A stretch of DNA of 64,000 bases from Corylus avellana (taxonomy: Eukaryota > Streptophyta > Magnoliopsida > Fagales > Betulaceae), in the NCBI RefSeq assembly GCF_901000735.1, contig NC_081542.1:39723321-39787320 (forward strand). Direction: 5' to 3'. The notes beneath the pieces were generated by a model. It did not search any database and was not told the DNA's origin. It was given only the letters and a program-made list of their open reading frames with translations. Position numbers and translations under genes: made by a program. Positions 22,061 to 33,298 of this stretch are shown here, in pieces (position 1 is the first letter of the stretch; each line of letters opens with the position of its first letter).

Positions 22061-22239
22061 GAGGATGTAAAAACTTATGATCAGGATTCTTCTTGGTCTT
22101 TGAGGAAGATTTTTTTGACCTTTGAAAATAGTTAGATTTGACTAGCTATTATGAGCTAAATTTCATTTCCGGTAGAATGGTTAGACTAATATTTTTTTTT
22201 TTAATTTTTTTTTTTTTTAATTCTAACATGAATAGTGAA

Positions 22240-22653
22240 TAGGCACAACAACGCAGCAGGTGGCTGACACATCACCAAAATTGGTGACTTGTGAAGCTTC
22301 ACACATCACCAATGTTGGTGATCTGCCAAGATTGGTAGGTCATTAAACTGTGTGACGTGTCAAACTTGAGACGTCATCAATGTCAATGACATGTCAAGTT
22401 TGGCAGGTCACCAATTTGGTAACCTGCCAAAATTACACATGTCACATTTTAAAGGATGACGTGTTTATTCCACACGTCACTAATTGGTGACGTGTTCATC
22501 AATTGACAGGTCACCAAATTCAATTCTAGACCGGCAGATTAATGCCTTGTGACCCACGTCACTAAGGACACGCCACCATCCAATTAGTGACATGTTTAGC
22601 CATTGGCAGGTCACCAAACTGAAGTCGCAAAATCCCAAATTTTTTTTGTAGTG
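22240..22653 (-). mobile_element. CACTA transposon end with subterminal repeats
   Basis: The right edge reads TTTTTTTTGTAGTG, that is CACTACAAAAAAAA on the minus strand, the CACTA terminus. The 400 bp inside contain many copies of short palindromic motifs of the type ACATCACCAA/TTGGTGACGTG, resembling transposase-binding subterminal repeats. The other end is not found. Confidence 0.72.
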
Positions 22654-22670
22654 AGGCTCTTTAGTTTATA

Positions 22671-22860
22671 GAGCATCTCCAACAAGAGTGGCTATTTTAG
22701 CCGTTCAAAATACACAGTTTTACATTTTAGCTACTAGTTTTTTAATGCAAACTCCAACAGATTATTTATTATAACTCTCGACTTTTTTTAAATGTTATTT
22801 TCTAATTTTTTTTTATTATTGTTTTTTTTTTTTTTTTCCACTTCTCTCTCTAATTGGAGA
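22671..22860. repeat. MITE-like sequence beginning GAGCATCTCCAAC
   Basis: The opening gagcatctccaacaagagtgg followed by tggctattttagc is a style common in plant MITEs. I cannot find the opposite terminus, so extent and class are uncertain. Confidence 0.4.
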
Positions 22861-22959
22861 GCAAATATTATCTTAAGGCTTCATCTATAAGCGTAAGTTA
22901 TAGACCGAACTATGTAAAATAAATGACACCGATAATCTAACTCCATTTGTTGCTCAAGC

Positions 22960-23260
22960 TATTGAGCAAGTTGCAAGTAAAAGATATCTTTTGTAAAATG
23001 TGAGAAGCAATTCTTCTTTGAGTCTGTCTCTCTGTTGTGCCGTAAATCCATGATATTCAGAAAAAAAAAAAAAAAATATAAAGCTACAGATCCCCAACCT
23101 CGCATTAGAAACTGATTAGAACGAGAAAAGAGGAATAGTAACACCAAAGAGAGGCCGATTAGCTAGTCCAAAGTATCTTTTATAAATTAAGTTGAGCAAT
23201 TATTTTCGAGGAATAATTTTCCATCGAAAAAAAAAAACAAAGAAGATAGTCAATCAAAGG
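22960..23260 (+). repeat. Another copy of the receptor-upstream conserved block
   Basis: Bases 22968-23060 and 23090-23250 resemble 21318-21560 (gcaagtaaaagatat, tctttgagtctgtctctctg, gaggaataatagt, agctagtccaaagtatc). No gene follows. Confidence 0.6.
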
Positions 23261-23599
23261 AGACTATCACAGACTCACATTCACATGTAGTCTCCAAACC
23301 CAATTCTTAAAATGAAAAAAATAATAATAATAATAAAATAGAGAGCTTGATGGAACTTACTTTCTATAAAATTTAACTAATTTTTCATTAAAAATAAATT
23401 TTTGAGAGCTTATTAAGAATACTTTTACCATTTTAACTAGTCAAAATATAATTCTGTTTTTAGTTAACTAACTTTTTAATATAAGTTTCTACATTTTTAA
23501 AATATTATTTTCCATTATTTTTAATTAATTCATTTCTTTCACTTCTCTGTCTCACTCTCGCTCGCGACGCTGTATTGTTATTGCTAGTGGCAGACACCT

Positions 23600-23830
23600 C
23601 AAAAGTCTTCCACTAGGGTTGTCTATAGGGTTATTAAGTGAGCGAAGCGTCTCGTGAGCAAGTTCGGGCTCGGCTTGTGCTCGATTCGAATATTAAATGA
23701 AGCACTTTGTGAACACAAATCCTAACTCGAATATTAAACGAAGCAAGCTCAGCTCGATTCGGTTAACTCGTGAGCTCGGCTCGTATAAGGCTCGCCTCGC
23801 TTATTAAGCTCGACTCGTATATTTTTTATT
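23600..23830. repeat. hAT-like MITE fragment with GAGCTCG-type repeats
   Basis: It contains many short permutations of gagctcggctcg and cgattcgaatatt, and opens like the fragment at 46953 (taggggtgttaagtgagc). The ends are not clear. Confidence 0.45.
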
Positions 23831-25290
23831 AAGTAACAAATAACAATATATAATCAACATTACTCATTTACTCAATAATAACAAATATACTATATACCTT
23901 TGTTTTTTTTTTGTTATTTATGTATATGTGTGTATATATATTATATATATAATATATGTATATATTAATATAAAAACATATAAGAAATATATATATATAT
24001 ATATATATCATTAATCATTTTATCATATGATATAATCATATAGTACAACCGCACAAGTTATTGTGTCATTTAATACAAATATTATAATTAGATAGTTTAT
24101 ACTTTGGAAATTGGAATCGTATATATCACATAATCATTAATCATTATATAATCATATGGTATATCTGCATAAATTATTGTGTTATTTAATCAATACATTA
24201 TAATTATATACTTTATTCTTATAAAACATATATGATGTATCACATGATCTTAGATCTAAGTAATATTAATATTAATTGTGAGATAATATGATCATAAAAT
24301 TTAAGTATGAGTGTACGACATTAGATCATATGAATTTATTACTTAGAGTTTGAGTATTACTATTAGATTAAATGATTAATAATTAAGTAACTAATGTGTT
24401 TCTTATAATTTATACATTATAATCACAATTTACGGTAAGTAAAAACTTAACAATTTGAATTTAAATCATATATCATGAATCGTGATAATGAGAACATATA
24501 ATATAAGTATATAAGTTATAACAATTAACATTGACCCATTACCCATATAAATTAGATAATGATACAATCATATAACCATATAAGTATATAAATGTTTACA
24601 TATAAGATACAATATATATTAATATTGACATTATATATTTGATCCATGTTAAGCATTAACATTTTAACATATTAACTAAATAATACTATATGTAATATGA
24701 TAATAGTGATTAGTGTGTGTGAGTGTGTGACATAAAGCGTTTTGTGTTGTAATTTAAAAAATACTTAATCTAAAATAAGAAAAAAAAAATACATGATTGA
24801 AAAAAACACAATTTTTAAAATTGTAATTATTAAAATTGAAATAACAAACTGACCCTAAATAATACTACATAACACAATTTTTATTCCTAATTTCTAAATT
24901 TTGAATTTTGAATTTCTTATTGAATTTAATAATTTACTTGAATTTGAATTTGATCTATGGTATATAAGTGTGATTGTAGCCGTCCAAAATGTTTTGATGA
25001 TCTAATAGCCATTGGATGATATTAATGGATGACAACTATCAAGCATTTACAAAGAAGAATGTATATGGTGTAACAGAGACACCGTAAACTTGTTTTGTTT
25101 GATCTAATCTGACAAGTAATATTAAATGTTGAAAATGTATATATGATCAATGGATCATATTAAACAAGCACACCAGATCTAAGTAGACACAGCCACATGG
25201 GATAAGTTTTTGGTAAAACGAATCCAACCGTTAATATTTAAAATTTAATTATTTTTCCAAATCCAACGGTTGTAAATTAGAGAACCCAAA
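23831..25290. other. AT-rich intergenic stretch, no gene seen
   Basis: Very AT-rich, with AT/TA microsatellites at about 23921-24010 and many atata runs. I see no open frame, terminal repeat or conserved block up to about 24960. Bases 24960-25290 are less biased and contain gccattggatgat and ccaacggttgtaaat, which may be parts of a MITE. Confidence 0.6.
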
Positions 25291-25299
25291 TTTAACCTA

Positions 25300-25790
25300 A
25301 ATCTATTAGATCTCTCCATTCTCTCGACAGGTCTCTCCATTCTCTCGACTCTCCTCTTATAGACTCTCCACCATCCTCCTCGCCTCCTTTCTCTGTTGCC
25401 GCTCCTACCACTCTCCCAGTGCCCCTAACAGCATCCACCACCACCACCGCACACCTCGATGCCTGGCTGAAGCTGAACGGCTCGTGCCCGGTTTCCAGGA
25501 ACTTGCCGCTGCCAACCCCATTGTCCATGCCACTCTCAGAGGACGTTTCACTCTCGCAGTATACCGCAGATCGGAGGCGGAGGAGGTGATAAGATTTGTG
25601 GGTTTTTCTTTTCTTTTTGGGTTATTTTTTCTCCGTTTCTTCTTGGGTGGTGGGTGGTTTGGGGTTTTACCGTTTGATGTGTTTGTTTGGTTGCCCAGAA
25701 AATATTGGGCCGATTTCTTAAAGTTAGGCTACTTTTATGGTTGGGATCAATTTTGGGTGGGTCGAGATTCCTTGTAAATGTGAGATTCCT
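25300..25790 (+). CDS. Possible 5' exon of an unrecognised gene (weak)
   Basis: A CT-rich leader (25310-25400) precedes a GC-richer stretch that stays open from about 25428 to the stop near 25777, giving protein such as CLAEAERLVPGFQELAAAN and ATLRGRFTLAVYRRSEAEE. After EAEE the DNA becomes T-rich with GAG|GTGATAAG at about 25587, which resembles a splice donor, so the real exon may end there. No in-frame ATG with good context is visible upstream; the ATG in ATGCCTGGC (25460) is in another frame. I do not recognise a family. The continuation is lost in repeats and a gap. Confidence 0.3.
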
Positions 25791-25930
25791 TGCCGTTTGA
25801 TGTGTTTGTTTGGTTGCCCAGAAAATATTGGGCGAATTTTTTTAAGTTATACTAATTTTATGGTTGGGACCAATTTTGTTTGGTTGCCCAGAAAATATTG
25901 GGCGGATTTCTTAAAGTTAGGCTTAAATTA
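25670..25930 (+). repeat. 123-bp tandem repeat, two copies and a partial third, next to a gap
   Basis: The unit with ccgtttgatgtgtttgtttgg and ttgcccagaaaatattgggc starts at 25670 and 25793. A third partial copy from about 25877 runs into poly-A and the N gap. Confidence 0.85.
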
Positions 25931-25949
25931 CAAAAAAAAAAAAAAAAAA

Positions 25950-25969
25950 NNNNNNNNNNNNNNNNNNNN
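25950..25969. other. Assembly gap (20 N)
   Basis: A run of N directly after a poly-A tract. Confidence 0.99.
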
Positions 25970-26302
25970 AATCCAAGCTTGCTGAAAACCCATATCACAA
26001 ATCCATTCGGACCATTCTCAAGCGTGCGATTCCCAGCTTTTGACGTATAGTTTCAACGAAATCACCGTGTCTTTTCCTTCAACTCCCAATCTTGTACAAG
26101 AAGAATATGACCCGACATTCAAATACAACTAGCCCAATTGCCACAATGGTTTTCAACAACTTAAGCTCCGTTTGTTTCGTTGTAAAACGATTTATGAAAA
26201 ATATTTTTTGTATTTTTGGGTGTTTAGTGCGACGTAAATAATAGTCAACGGAAAATATTTTCTCTTTGAGCATCTCATTCTCAAATTGACGGATCCTACA
26301 GA

Positions 26303-27062
26303 GACTTGCCTAGGTTCCCGCCGAGACTTGACCGAATCCGCCCGGGACTTAACCGGGACCCGCCTGGGACCTGCTCAGGACCCCATCGGGACCCACCCGG
26401 GACTTGACCCCACCCGGGACCTGACCTGATCTGCTCAAGACCCGCCTAGGACTTAACCGGGACCTGCCTGGGACTTGCCTGAAACCTCGTTGGGACCTAC
26501 CCCAGACTTGACCGGGAACCACCCGTGACTCGCCTGAGACCCGCCCGGGACCCACCTGAAACTTGCCCTGGACCCTGTTGGGACCTACCCGGGACATGAC
26601 TGGGATCCGATCGGACCTGCCTAGGACCCCGCCAAGACCTGACCGAGACTTGCTTGGGACCTGACTGAACTTGCCTGGGACTTGACCAGGACCCACCCGG
26701 GACTTGATCGGGACTCGCCCAGGACACGCCCGGGACCCTGCCGAGACCTACCTGGGACTTGCCTGAGACTTGACTAGGACTCGCCCGGGACCTCACTGGG
26801 ACCTATCCGGAACCCTCCTAAGACCCCGCCGAGACCTACACGGGACCTGCCCGGGACTTGATTGGGACTCGCCCAGGACTCCGCTTGGACTTGCCCGGAA
26901 CTCGCCCGGGACCTACCCGGGACCCCATCGAGACTTGACTGAGACCCGACTAGTCCTGCCCAGGACCTGCTCAGGACACCGCCGGGACTTGATCGAAACC
27001 CGCCCATGAATTGACTAGGACCCGACCGGACCCGCTGGGACCCGACCAAGGCTCGCTCGGAA
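26303..27062. repeat. 11-bp minisatellite, consensus GGGACCTGCCC, roughly 65-70 units
   Basis: Reading in steps of 11 keeps phase almost throughout: units alternate gggacttgacc, gggacccgccc, gggacctacct, aggaccccgcc and similar. Only a few units are 10 or 12 bases. Because 11 is not a multiple of three, frames through it give 11-residue periodic peptides on both strands; these are not genes. Confidence 0.92.
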
Positions 27063-27235
27063 CTCGTTGGAAAATATTTTCGGCGGAAAACATTTTCCGG
27101 TATTTGACAATACAGAACATCAAGCGGATCCCCGACATCGGAAAATGTTTTTAGTAGAAAACATTTTCCTGGAAAACATTTTTCGGTATTTGGTGTGTAC
27201 GCAAAATCATATTAAACACTAAATTACGAAAATGT

Positions 27236-27335
27236 CCATGTCGGGTCTTGGGCGGGTCCTCCCAAGGTCTCGGGCTGATCCTGATGGGGTCTCAATAGGA
27301 TCTAGGTGGGGTCCGAGCAGGTCTCAAGTGAGTCA
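27236..27335. repeat. Same 11-bp repeat in inverted orientation, about nine units
   Basis: Units such as cgggtcttggg, cgggtcctccc, ggggtctcaat and ggggtccgagc are reverse complements of the left-arm units. Confidence 0.8.
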
Positions 27336-27539
27336 TAGTTGATAATTTTCAGTTGTGAATAAAAATTACATTTTATAGGTTAATATGATTAAATGAAAAT
27401 ATAAAAAATAACAAGATTTTCCGTGCGTGCTAAACGCGGAAAAAAATTTTCATCGTAAAACATTTTCCTGTAAAATAACTTTCCTGAAAATATTTTACGT
27501 CGAAACAAACAGAGCCTTAATTAGATCCAATAATGTGTA

Positions 27540-28087
27540 TGAAACGGCCACTTTGCCAAAGACTTTGAGTCATGCTAGTGAAGTCTTTTTAGTTTTCCGC
27601 CAAAAGACTTGTAACAATTCCTTTTGGCCCACTTCTCACGCGTTCAAGATATTTCGTATCAACAGGTCAAGGACTCAGGCCTTGTTGGTTAAACAACATT
27701 CTACTCCCACACACTATTCACTTCATTTTTTTTTTTCATTTTTTTTTTTCAAAAAAATCAACATAAAAACATTCTCACTTTTATATTACATTATTCACTT
27801 TTTATATCACATCATTTCTTTTTACGACTATTCAAATAAAAAAATCGCCACAAAACAATTTTTTTTTTTTTTTTAATTTACTTTTCAATACCACTTTTTC
27901 ACTTTTCTACACCAATCATTATTTTATTTTTTAATTTTTTTTGTTGTGAATTCCCTTGTCGTTTAACAAACAAGGCCTCAATAACTTGTGCCTTGAAAAT
28001 TCAAACTTCCAAATTCTTAACTCTTAAGTGAGCCCTACCAAAAGCACACATAATACTCTGTATCTTTCCTCACAAATACTCTGCTAA
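27540..28087 (+). repeat. Orphan receptor promoter/leader, split by a MITE and ended by a Copia
   Basis: Bases 27540-27677 and 27978-28087 together match other receptor leaders (ggtcaaggactca/ataacttgtg ... gagccctaccaaaagcacacataatactctgtatc). At 28087 the similarity stops in the Copia remnant, before any start codon. Confidence 0.72.
27678..27977. mobile_element. Tourist-like MITE (300 bp) with 3-bp TSD TCA
   Basis: The ends are GGCCTTGTTGGTTAAAC and, reverse-complemented, GGCCTTGTTTGTTAAAC. TCA flanks at 27675-27677 and 27978-27980. Removing it restores the contiguous leader sequence seen at 21890 and 8617. Confidence 0.85.
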
Positions 28088-28155
28088 GTGGGCCGCTACT
28101 AACTTTGTGTTTGGAAGCATTCTCAATACTACCCCAATTTTCTCTTCTACTAAGA

Positions 28156-31100
28156 TCAATAGTGGGAAGGATCCATATATATCCCTTCCCGTACACTGGC
28201 TTGTAGTGAGCTCTGAAGAAGATGATGACGAACAAAATGACAATCAATCTTAATATGTTTTGTCCCTTCATGAAAAATATCGTTATGAGCAATCTGAATA
28301 GCACTCTTGTTGTCACAGTATACAGGAGTATCAGAAGAAAGAGAGACACCCATATCCTATAACAGTCATCGCAACCAAAGAAGCTTCGCAGTAGTGTCAG
28401 CAAGAGCACAATATTTTGCCCCGGTGCTAGAACGAGCAACAACAGTCTGTTTCTTACTTCCCCAAGAGATAAGTGAGGTGCCAAGTAGGAAACAATAACC
28501 AGTGGTAGCGCGAAGCTCTGTTGGATCACCCGCCCAATCAGTATCAGTATAAGCATGCAGTTGTAGAGGAGACTGAGAGGAGAAATAAAGCCCATGAAAT
28601 AATGTCCCCTTCAGGTACCAAAGAATGCATAGAACAGCTGAGAAATGAGTGGGGCGAGGAGCAGCCATAAATTGACTCATCTGATGGACAAAGATAATGA
28701 GATATCGTGTCAAGTGACGAAGGTAGACAAAACCGCCAACTAAATGCGATATAAGGTAAAATCGTGAAGAGGCTCACCATCAGAGAGTGAGGTATTAAGC
28801 CATTGTGTCAACAATCTTACTGTTTGTGAGATTGGCCCTAGAATGTAAATCATATATATACTTGGCATGTGTTAAATAATAGGGTTAAATACTCCAAACC
28901 CTCATAGGGTTTCCCAACTTTATTTTTCCCCCCTAGGGTTTCATCTTTATCACAGGAGGTCCCTGTGGTTTTGATAAATGACCAAGTTAGTCTATCCATT
29001 AGTTGACCGTTATGACTGACATGTGGACCAATCAGATGCTGACACGTGGCACATATTAAATTTTTTAATTTTTTTTTAAAATTAAAAAAAAATTGGGGGT
29101 GGCTTTTTTATTCCTTTTTTTTTTTTTTTTTTTAACATTATTTTAATTTTTTAAAAAATTAAGTAGGTGCCACGTGTCAACATCTGATTGGTCCACGTGT
29201 CAGTCATAACGGTCAACTAACGAATGGACTAACTTGGTCATTTATCAAAACCACAGGGACCTCCTATGATAAAAATGAAACCCAGAGGAGAAAAAATAAA
29301 GTTGAAAAACCCTAGGGGGTTTGGAGTATTTAACCCTAAATAATAACCATCAGAAGAAGAGGAGATCTCAAGACCAAGAAAATAGCTGAGAGAGCCAATA
29401 TCTTTTATCTCAAAGTGCTGACTGAGAAACTGTTTAAGTTCCCAAATACCAGTGATAATCATGTCATTAACATATAATAGAAGAAGTATGGTACCCCGGT
29501 CTGTGCGGCAAATAAACAAGGCTGAATCATAAGAACTGATGGAGTAGCCAAGGCGAGAGATAGTGGCGCTAAACTTAGCAAACCATGCTCGAGGTGCTTG
29601 TTTGAGTCCATATAGAGGTCGATGAAGACGACAAACCTTGTTTGTAGGATGAGGTAATCCAAGAGGTGGCTGCATATAGACTTCTTCACTTAAATCACCA
29701 TTAAGGAAGACATTTTTGACATCCATTTGACAAAGTGACCAATGTCGAGAGGCTGCAATAGCCAACAAAGCACACACAGAAGAAAGGCAAGCAACTGGAG
29801 CAAAAGTTTCCTCATAATCCATACCATATTCCTGAGTAAAACCTTTGGCCACAAGTCGAGCCTTGTACCTGTCAACAGTACCATCGGAACAAGTCTTGAT
29901 TTTGTCCCCCACTTACACCCAACCATAGATTTTCCAAGAGGTAAGTCAACCAAATCCCATGTATTGTTCTTGCGTAAAGCATCAAATTCCTCTTTCATCG
30001 CAGCCTGCCAAAAAGGGTTAATGGAGGCCTCACGAAAAGAGTGAGGCACATGCAAGGTAACTAAGGCATGAAAGCAATGAAAATCCTATAAATGGGATGG
30101 GAGAGATCTTACTCGGGTGGATCGACAAAGGTCAGGTGGTGGAGTGCAGACTGGATCCTCGGATGGAACAGAACTTGGGAAGGCAGGCGAAGGACTTGAG
30201 GATGCAGGCGAAGCGGCGTCGAGGGCATCAGAACCTGGTGACGTAGGCGAAGCAGCATCGAGGGCATCAGATGACTGCAGTTCGAGCGAGAGAGACTCTA
30301 GCAAGACATTGGTGGTGGGAGTAGGAGAAAGAGGAAACTCAAAAAGGGTAGTAAAGGGAGGGAATGATGGGATCCCGTTGTGAAGACGACGAGACACAGG
30401 ATCATAACACCGGTAGCCCTTTTGTTCCACTCCATATCCAAGAAAACAACACAACCAAGAACGAGGCTCGAGTTTGGTGCACTCATGTGGCTGGAATAAA
30501 ACAAAACAGGCAGAACCAAAGACACGGAGATGGTGATATGAAGGGATAGAGCCAAACAACTGCTCGTGAGGAGTGCAATTATCAAGGATAGGGGTAGGCA
30601 ACCTATTGATCATGTAGACAATCGTGAGAGTGGCTTTACCCCAAAACGGGGTAGGAACAGATGTGGAAATGAGAAGAGCACGGACAGTGTCTAAAATGTG
30701 CCTAAGTTTACGTTCAGCTCGGTCATTTTGTTGTGAGGTGCCTGGACACGACAAGTGAGGAACAATGTCATAATGTTTGAGAATAGCTTGAAAATCATGT
30801 TGAGTTTATTCTAAAGCATTATCAGAACGAAAAGCTTTGATGGGTTTTGAAAATTGGGTTTCAATCATTTTGGCAAAAGTACGATAAATGTCCAATAATT
30901 CAGAAGGAGATTTCATTAAAAACACCCAAGTGTAACGAGAGAAATCATCAACAAAAATAACAAAATAACGTGAGCCACTCATACTAGCAATAGGAGAAGG
31001 TCCCCAAACATCAAAATGAATTAAAACAAAAGAAGCAGTAGCATCAGCCTCACTATTATTAAATGGCAAAGCCGGTTGTTTACCAAGTTGACATGAACTA

Positions 31101-32628
31101 CAATCAAAAGAATTATTAGAAACTGAGCCTAACAAACCCTTTGAAGCTAAAAATTGAACGCGAGAAGCAGATGCATAACTAAGACGCGAATGCCAAAGTG
31201 CAAGAGATGGTGATGATGAAGAGGGAGCAGTAGAGACGCCTGTGGCAGGGAGATGTAAGGATGAGAGTTCGAACATACGTCCAATTCTACGCCCGGTCCC
31301 AATGGTTTGACTCGTACGAGGATCCTGTACATGCACACTAGAAAAGTCAAAAACAAGTCTATATCCAAGTTCACATAGTTGGCCAATAGAAAGAAGATTG
31401 AAGGACAATTCAGGCACATGAAAAACTTCAGAACAGAAAGGGAAGATGTATTGATAGTGCCTAAATTTTTAATAGTCATAATGGAGCCATCAGCTGTGCG
31501 AATCAATGAGGAATGAGGTGAAGGTATAGATGTGGTAGAAGAAGTAGGGTGAGGTGTCATGTGATTACAACAAGTAGAGTCAAAGAGCCAAGGGGAAGAG
31601 CTACCTGGCAAAACTGAGAGGATAGAGGAAGATGCATTACCAGAATGAGATAGGATGACCTGATTGACTATTGTCTCGAAGTTAGCTGCAGTTAAGGTCA
31701 CGCTGGATCCTGATGCGTGGCCAGAGGGAGCAACTGAAGAGAGAGCAACTGGAGATGAAGCAGCTGAAGATGAACCACTCTTAGTATAAGCAACTGTTGC
31801 TGTGGGTGCATTAGATCTTCCCTTATGCCAACACTTGTCAATCGTGTGCCCTCGACGTTGACAATAGCGACAGTAATTGTTATCGCGAGACTTAGGAGGG
31901 AGTCGAGGAGTACCTGACCTGTCATAATACTCTCATTGGAATGGCGAGGAGCCAAAGGATGGTGCAGCCAATACTGTATGACTAGGTTGAGAGCGTATAG
32001 TCTGGGATCTAGTCTTGGCACAGACAAGTTCAAAGATGGCAGTGTCCAAAGTGGGAAGAGGAGAACGATGTAAAAGTTGCACACGAACAGGCTCAAAATC
32101 ATCACACAAGGCCATCAAAAATTGGTGAAGGCGATGTTGATCTCTACGGGTAACATACATCTCAGCATCAGTGAAATCCTTTCAAATAGGATTAGAAACA
32201 TCAATTTGGTTCCATAAGAATTGCATGCGAGCAAGAAAATCATTTATACTCTAATCAGATTCCTGCCTCAGATGGAAAAGCTCAAACAGAAGCTGATACT
32301 CGTGAGCACCATCTACAAAAGAATAACGAGAAGCAAGCATATCCCAAGCACCCTTTGCTTCATCAAAGCTGCCAAAGAGCGCATAAATAAATGGGATAGT
32401 GGTATTACGGAACCATGTAAGAATCTGATGATGCTTGCTATCCCAATCAATAAGATGAGTGGTAAAAGCCTCATCTGGCTCAGAAGATCCTGGCATTTTG
32501 ACCTCTCTAGTCACATAAAGCCAAAGCTTGTGGCCTTTAAGAAAGCTACACATAGATTGAGACCACACCATATAGTTTGTGCCATCCATTACAGTCTGAA
32601 CATGATGAATAATCTCGTTTTGGGCCAT
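28156..32628 (-). pseudogene. Copia gag-pol, many frameshifts, RT active site changed
   Basis: Gag starts at 32628 (MAQNEIIHHVQTVMDG). A CCHC knuckle (CRYC ... GH ... C) is at about 31830-31870. The protease-like motif is FDSTCCNHM near 31585. The integrase has LWHSRL ... CSSC, HFDVWGP and RSDN, and AERKLRH near 30710, so its triad residues are present. RT shows LVAKGFTQEYG, MDVKNVFLNGDL and GLKQAPRAW, but YVDD reads YVND near 29465, losing a catalytic Asp. RNase H (TDWAGD ... SWGSKKQTVVA ... VYCDNKSA) continues beyond the MITE and stops early at 28156. Frame breaks occur near 32250, 31920, 31700, 31420, 30800, 30070, 29910 and 28360. Not functional. Confidence 0.88.
28882..29336. mobile_element. 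Long-TIR MITE (455 bp), Mutator-like, perfect 9-bp TSD, inside Copia RT
   Basis: The ends are GGGTTAAATACTCC and GGAGTATTTAACCC, and the arms are near-perfect inverted repeats for about 180 bp. The duplication TAAATAATA is at 28873-28881 and 29337-29345. Confidence 0.93.
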
Positions 32629-32734
32629 CTAGAAAGCTCAAAAGCAAAAACAGACCGCAAATATGAAATCAGGACTAAAAAATAGCTAAGAAAGCACTTC
32701 GTCAACTCTGGAAGTCAACAAAAAGTCAACGGTC

Positions 32735-32900
32735 AATTGGTCAAAGTCAACGTTGACGTGGCACAACTGACGTGGCAAGGACGGGCTTGATATTGCTGAT
32801 GTGGCACTTAGGGCTGAGTGTGGCACTAGTGATGTGGCAATCAGGGCTGACGTGGCTCTCTTGGTGTGTTAATTATGGATGACGTGGCAGTTGGAGCTTT
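32735..32900. repeat. Repeated TGACGTGGCA-like motif in the Copia leader
   Basis: Variants of ctgacgtggca/ctgatgtggca occur about seven times at irregular spacing of 20-40 bp in the leader upstream of gag. ACGT-core motifs can bind plant bZIP factors; any role here is inference. Confidence 0.6.
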
Positions 32901-33198
32901 TGGCGCATGTGGACACGCGCGACTGAGGCGGTGTGTGGATCTCATGCGCAGAACTATGAGTGGCGTGTGAGGGTGCGTGACTTATTGGATCTGGATTTTG
33001 GTTGCAGTTCTGGAGTCACCAGGAGCAAATCTATTGATCAGGGGCCTAAGAGAAGTAATCAGACCACTGTGGTGGCTAGTTGCAGAACGGCAATGGCAGA
33101 ATTGCCGAAACTTTGGGCGGCGCGTGAGGGCGCCGATAGGGCTATGTGAGGCGGCTCTGTGACGGTTGACTTCTGAGATTTCAAGCGGTATAGTGATC

Positions 33199-33298
33199 NN
33201 NNNNNNNNNNNNNNNNNNNNNNNNNNNNNNNNNNNNNNNNNNNNNNNNNNNNNNNNNNNNNNNNNNNNNNNNNNNNNNNNNNNNNNNNNNNNNNNNNN
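33199..33298. other. Assembly gap (100 N)
   Basis: A run of exactly 100 N, the usual size for an unknown-length gap. Confidence 0.99.

Larger units (their letters stand above)
26164..27516. mobile_element. Harbinger-like, foldback-like element (1353 bp) with minisatellite arms
   Basis: The left end AGCTCCGTTTGTTTCG and the reverse-complemented right end GGCTCTGTTTGTTTCG are inverted repeats. TTA flanks both sides (26161-26163 and 27517-27519), as in PIF/Harbinger insertions. Inside, a long 11-bp tandem array (26303-27062) is followed by several ggaaaat/attttcc hairpin segments and then a short array of the same 11-mer in inverted orientation (27236-27335). No transposase frame. The combination of tandem modules in inverted arms recalls foldback elements. 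Class assignment is tentative. Confidence 0.72.
28088..33198 (-). mobile_element. Decayed Copia retrotransposon with a nested MITE
   Basis: Minus-strand order: long leader (33198 to 32629), gag, zinc knuckle, protease, integrase, RT, RNase H, ending near 28156. It is inserted in an orphan receptor leader at about 28087. LTRs are not identified: the 5' side runs into an N gap and the 3' side is truncated. A 455-bp MITE interrupts RT. It is older than the elements at 1-4885 and 37280-40615 judging by the number of breaks. Confidence 0.88.

Noticed and set aside
26349..27049. Several long open frames on both strands through 26.3-27.05 kb (for example glycine/proline/valine-rich 90-115 residues)
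   Set aside because: They are produced by the 11-bp tandem array, show 11-residue periodicity in every frame and have no domain; treated as repeat, not genes.
26303..27062. CRISPR array
   Set aside because: The 11-bp units are contiguous, with no spacers, in a plant genome.
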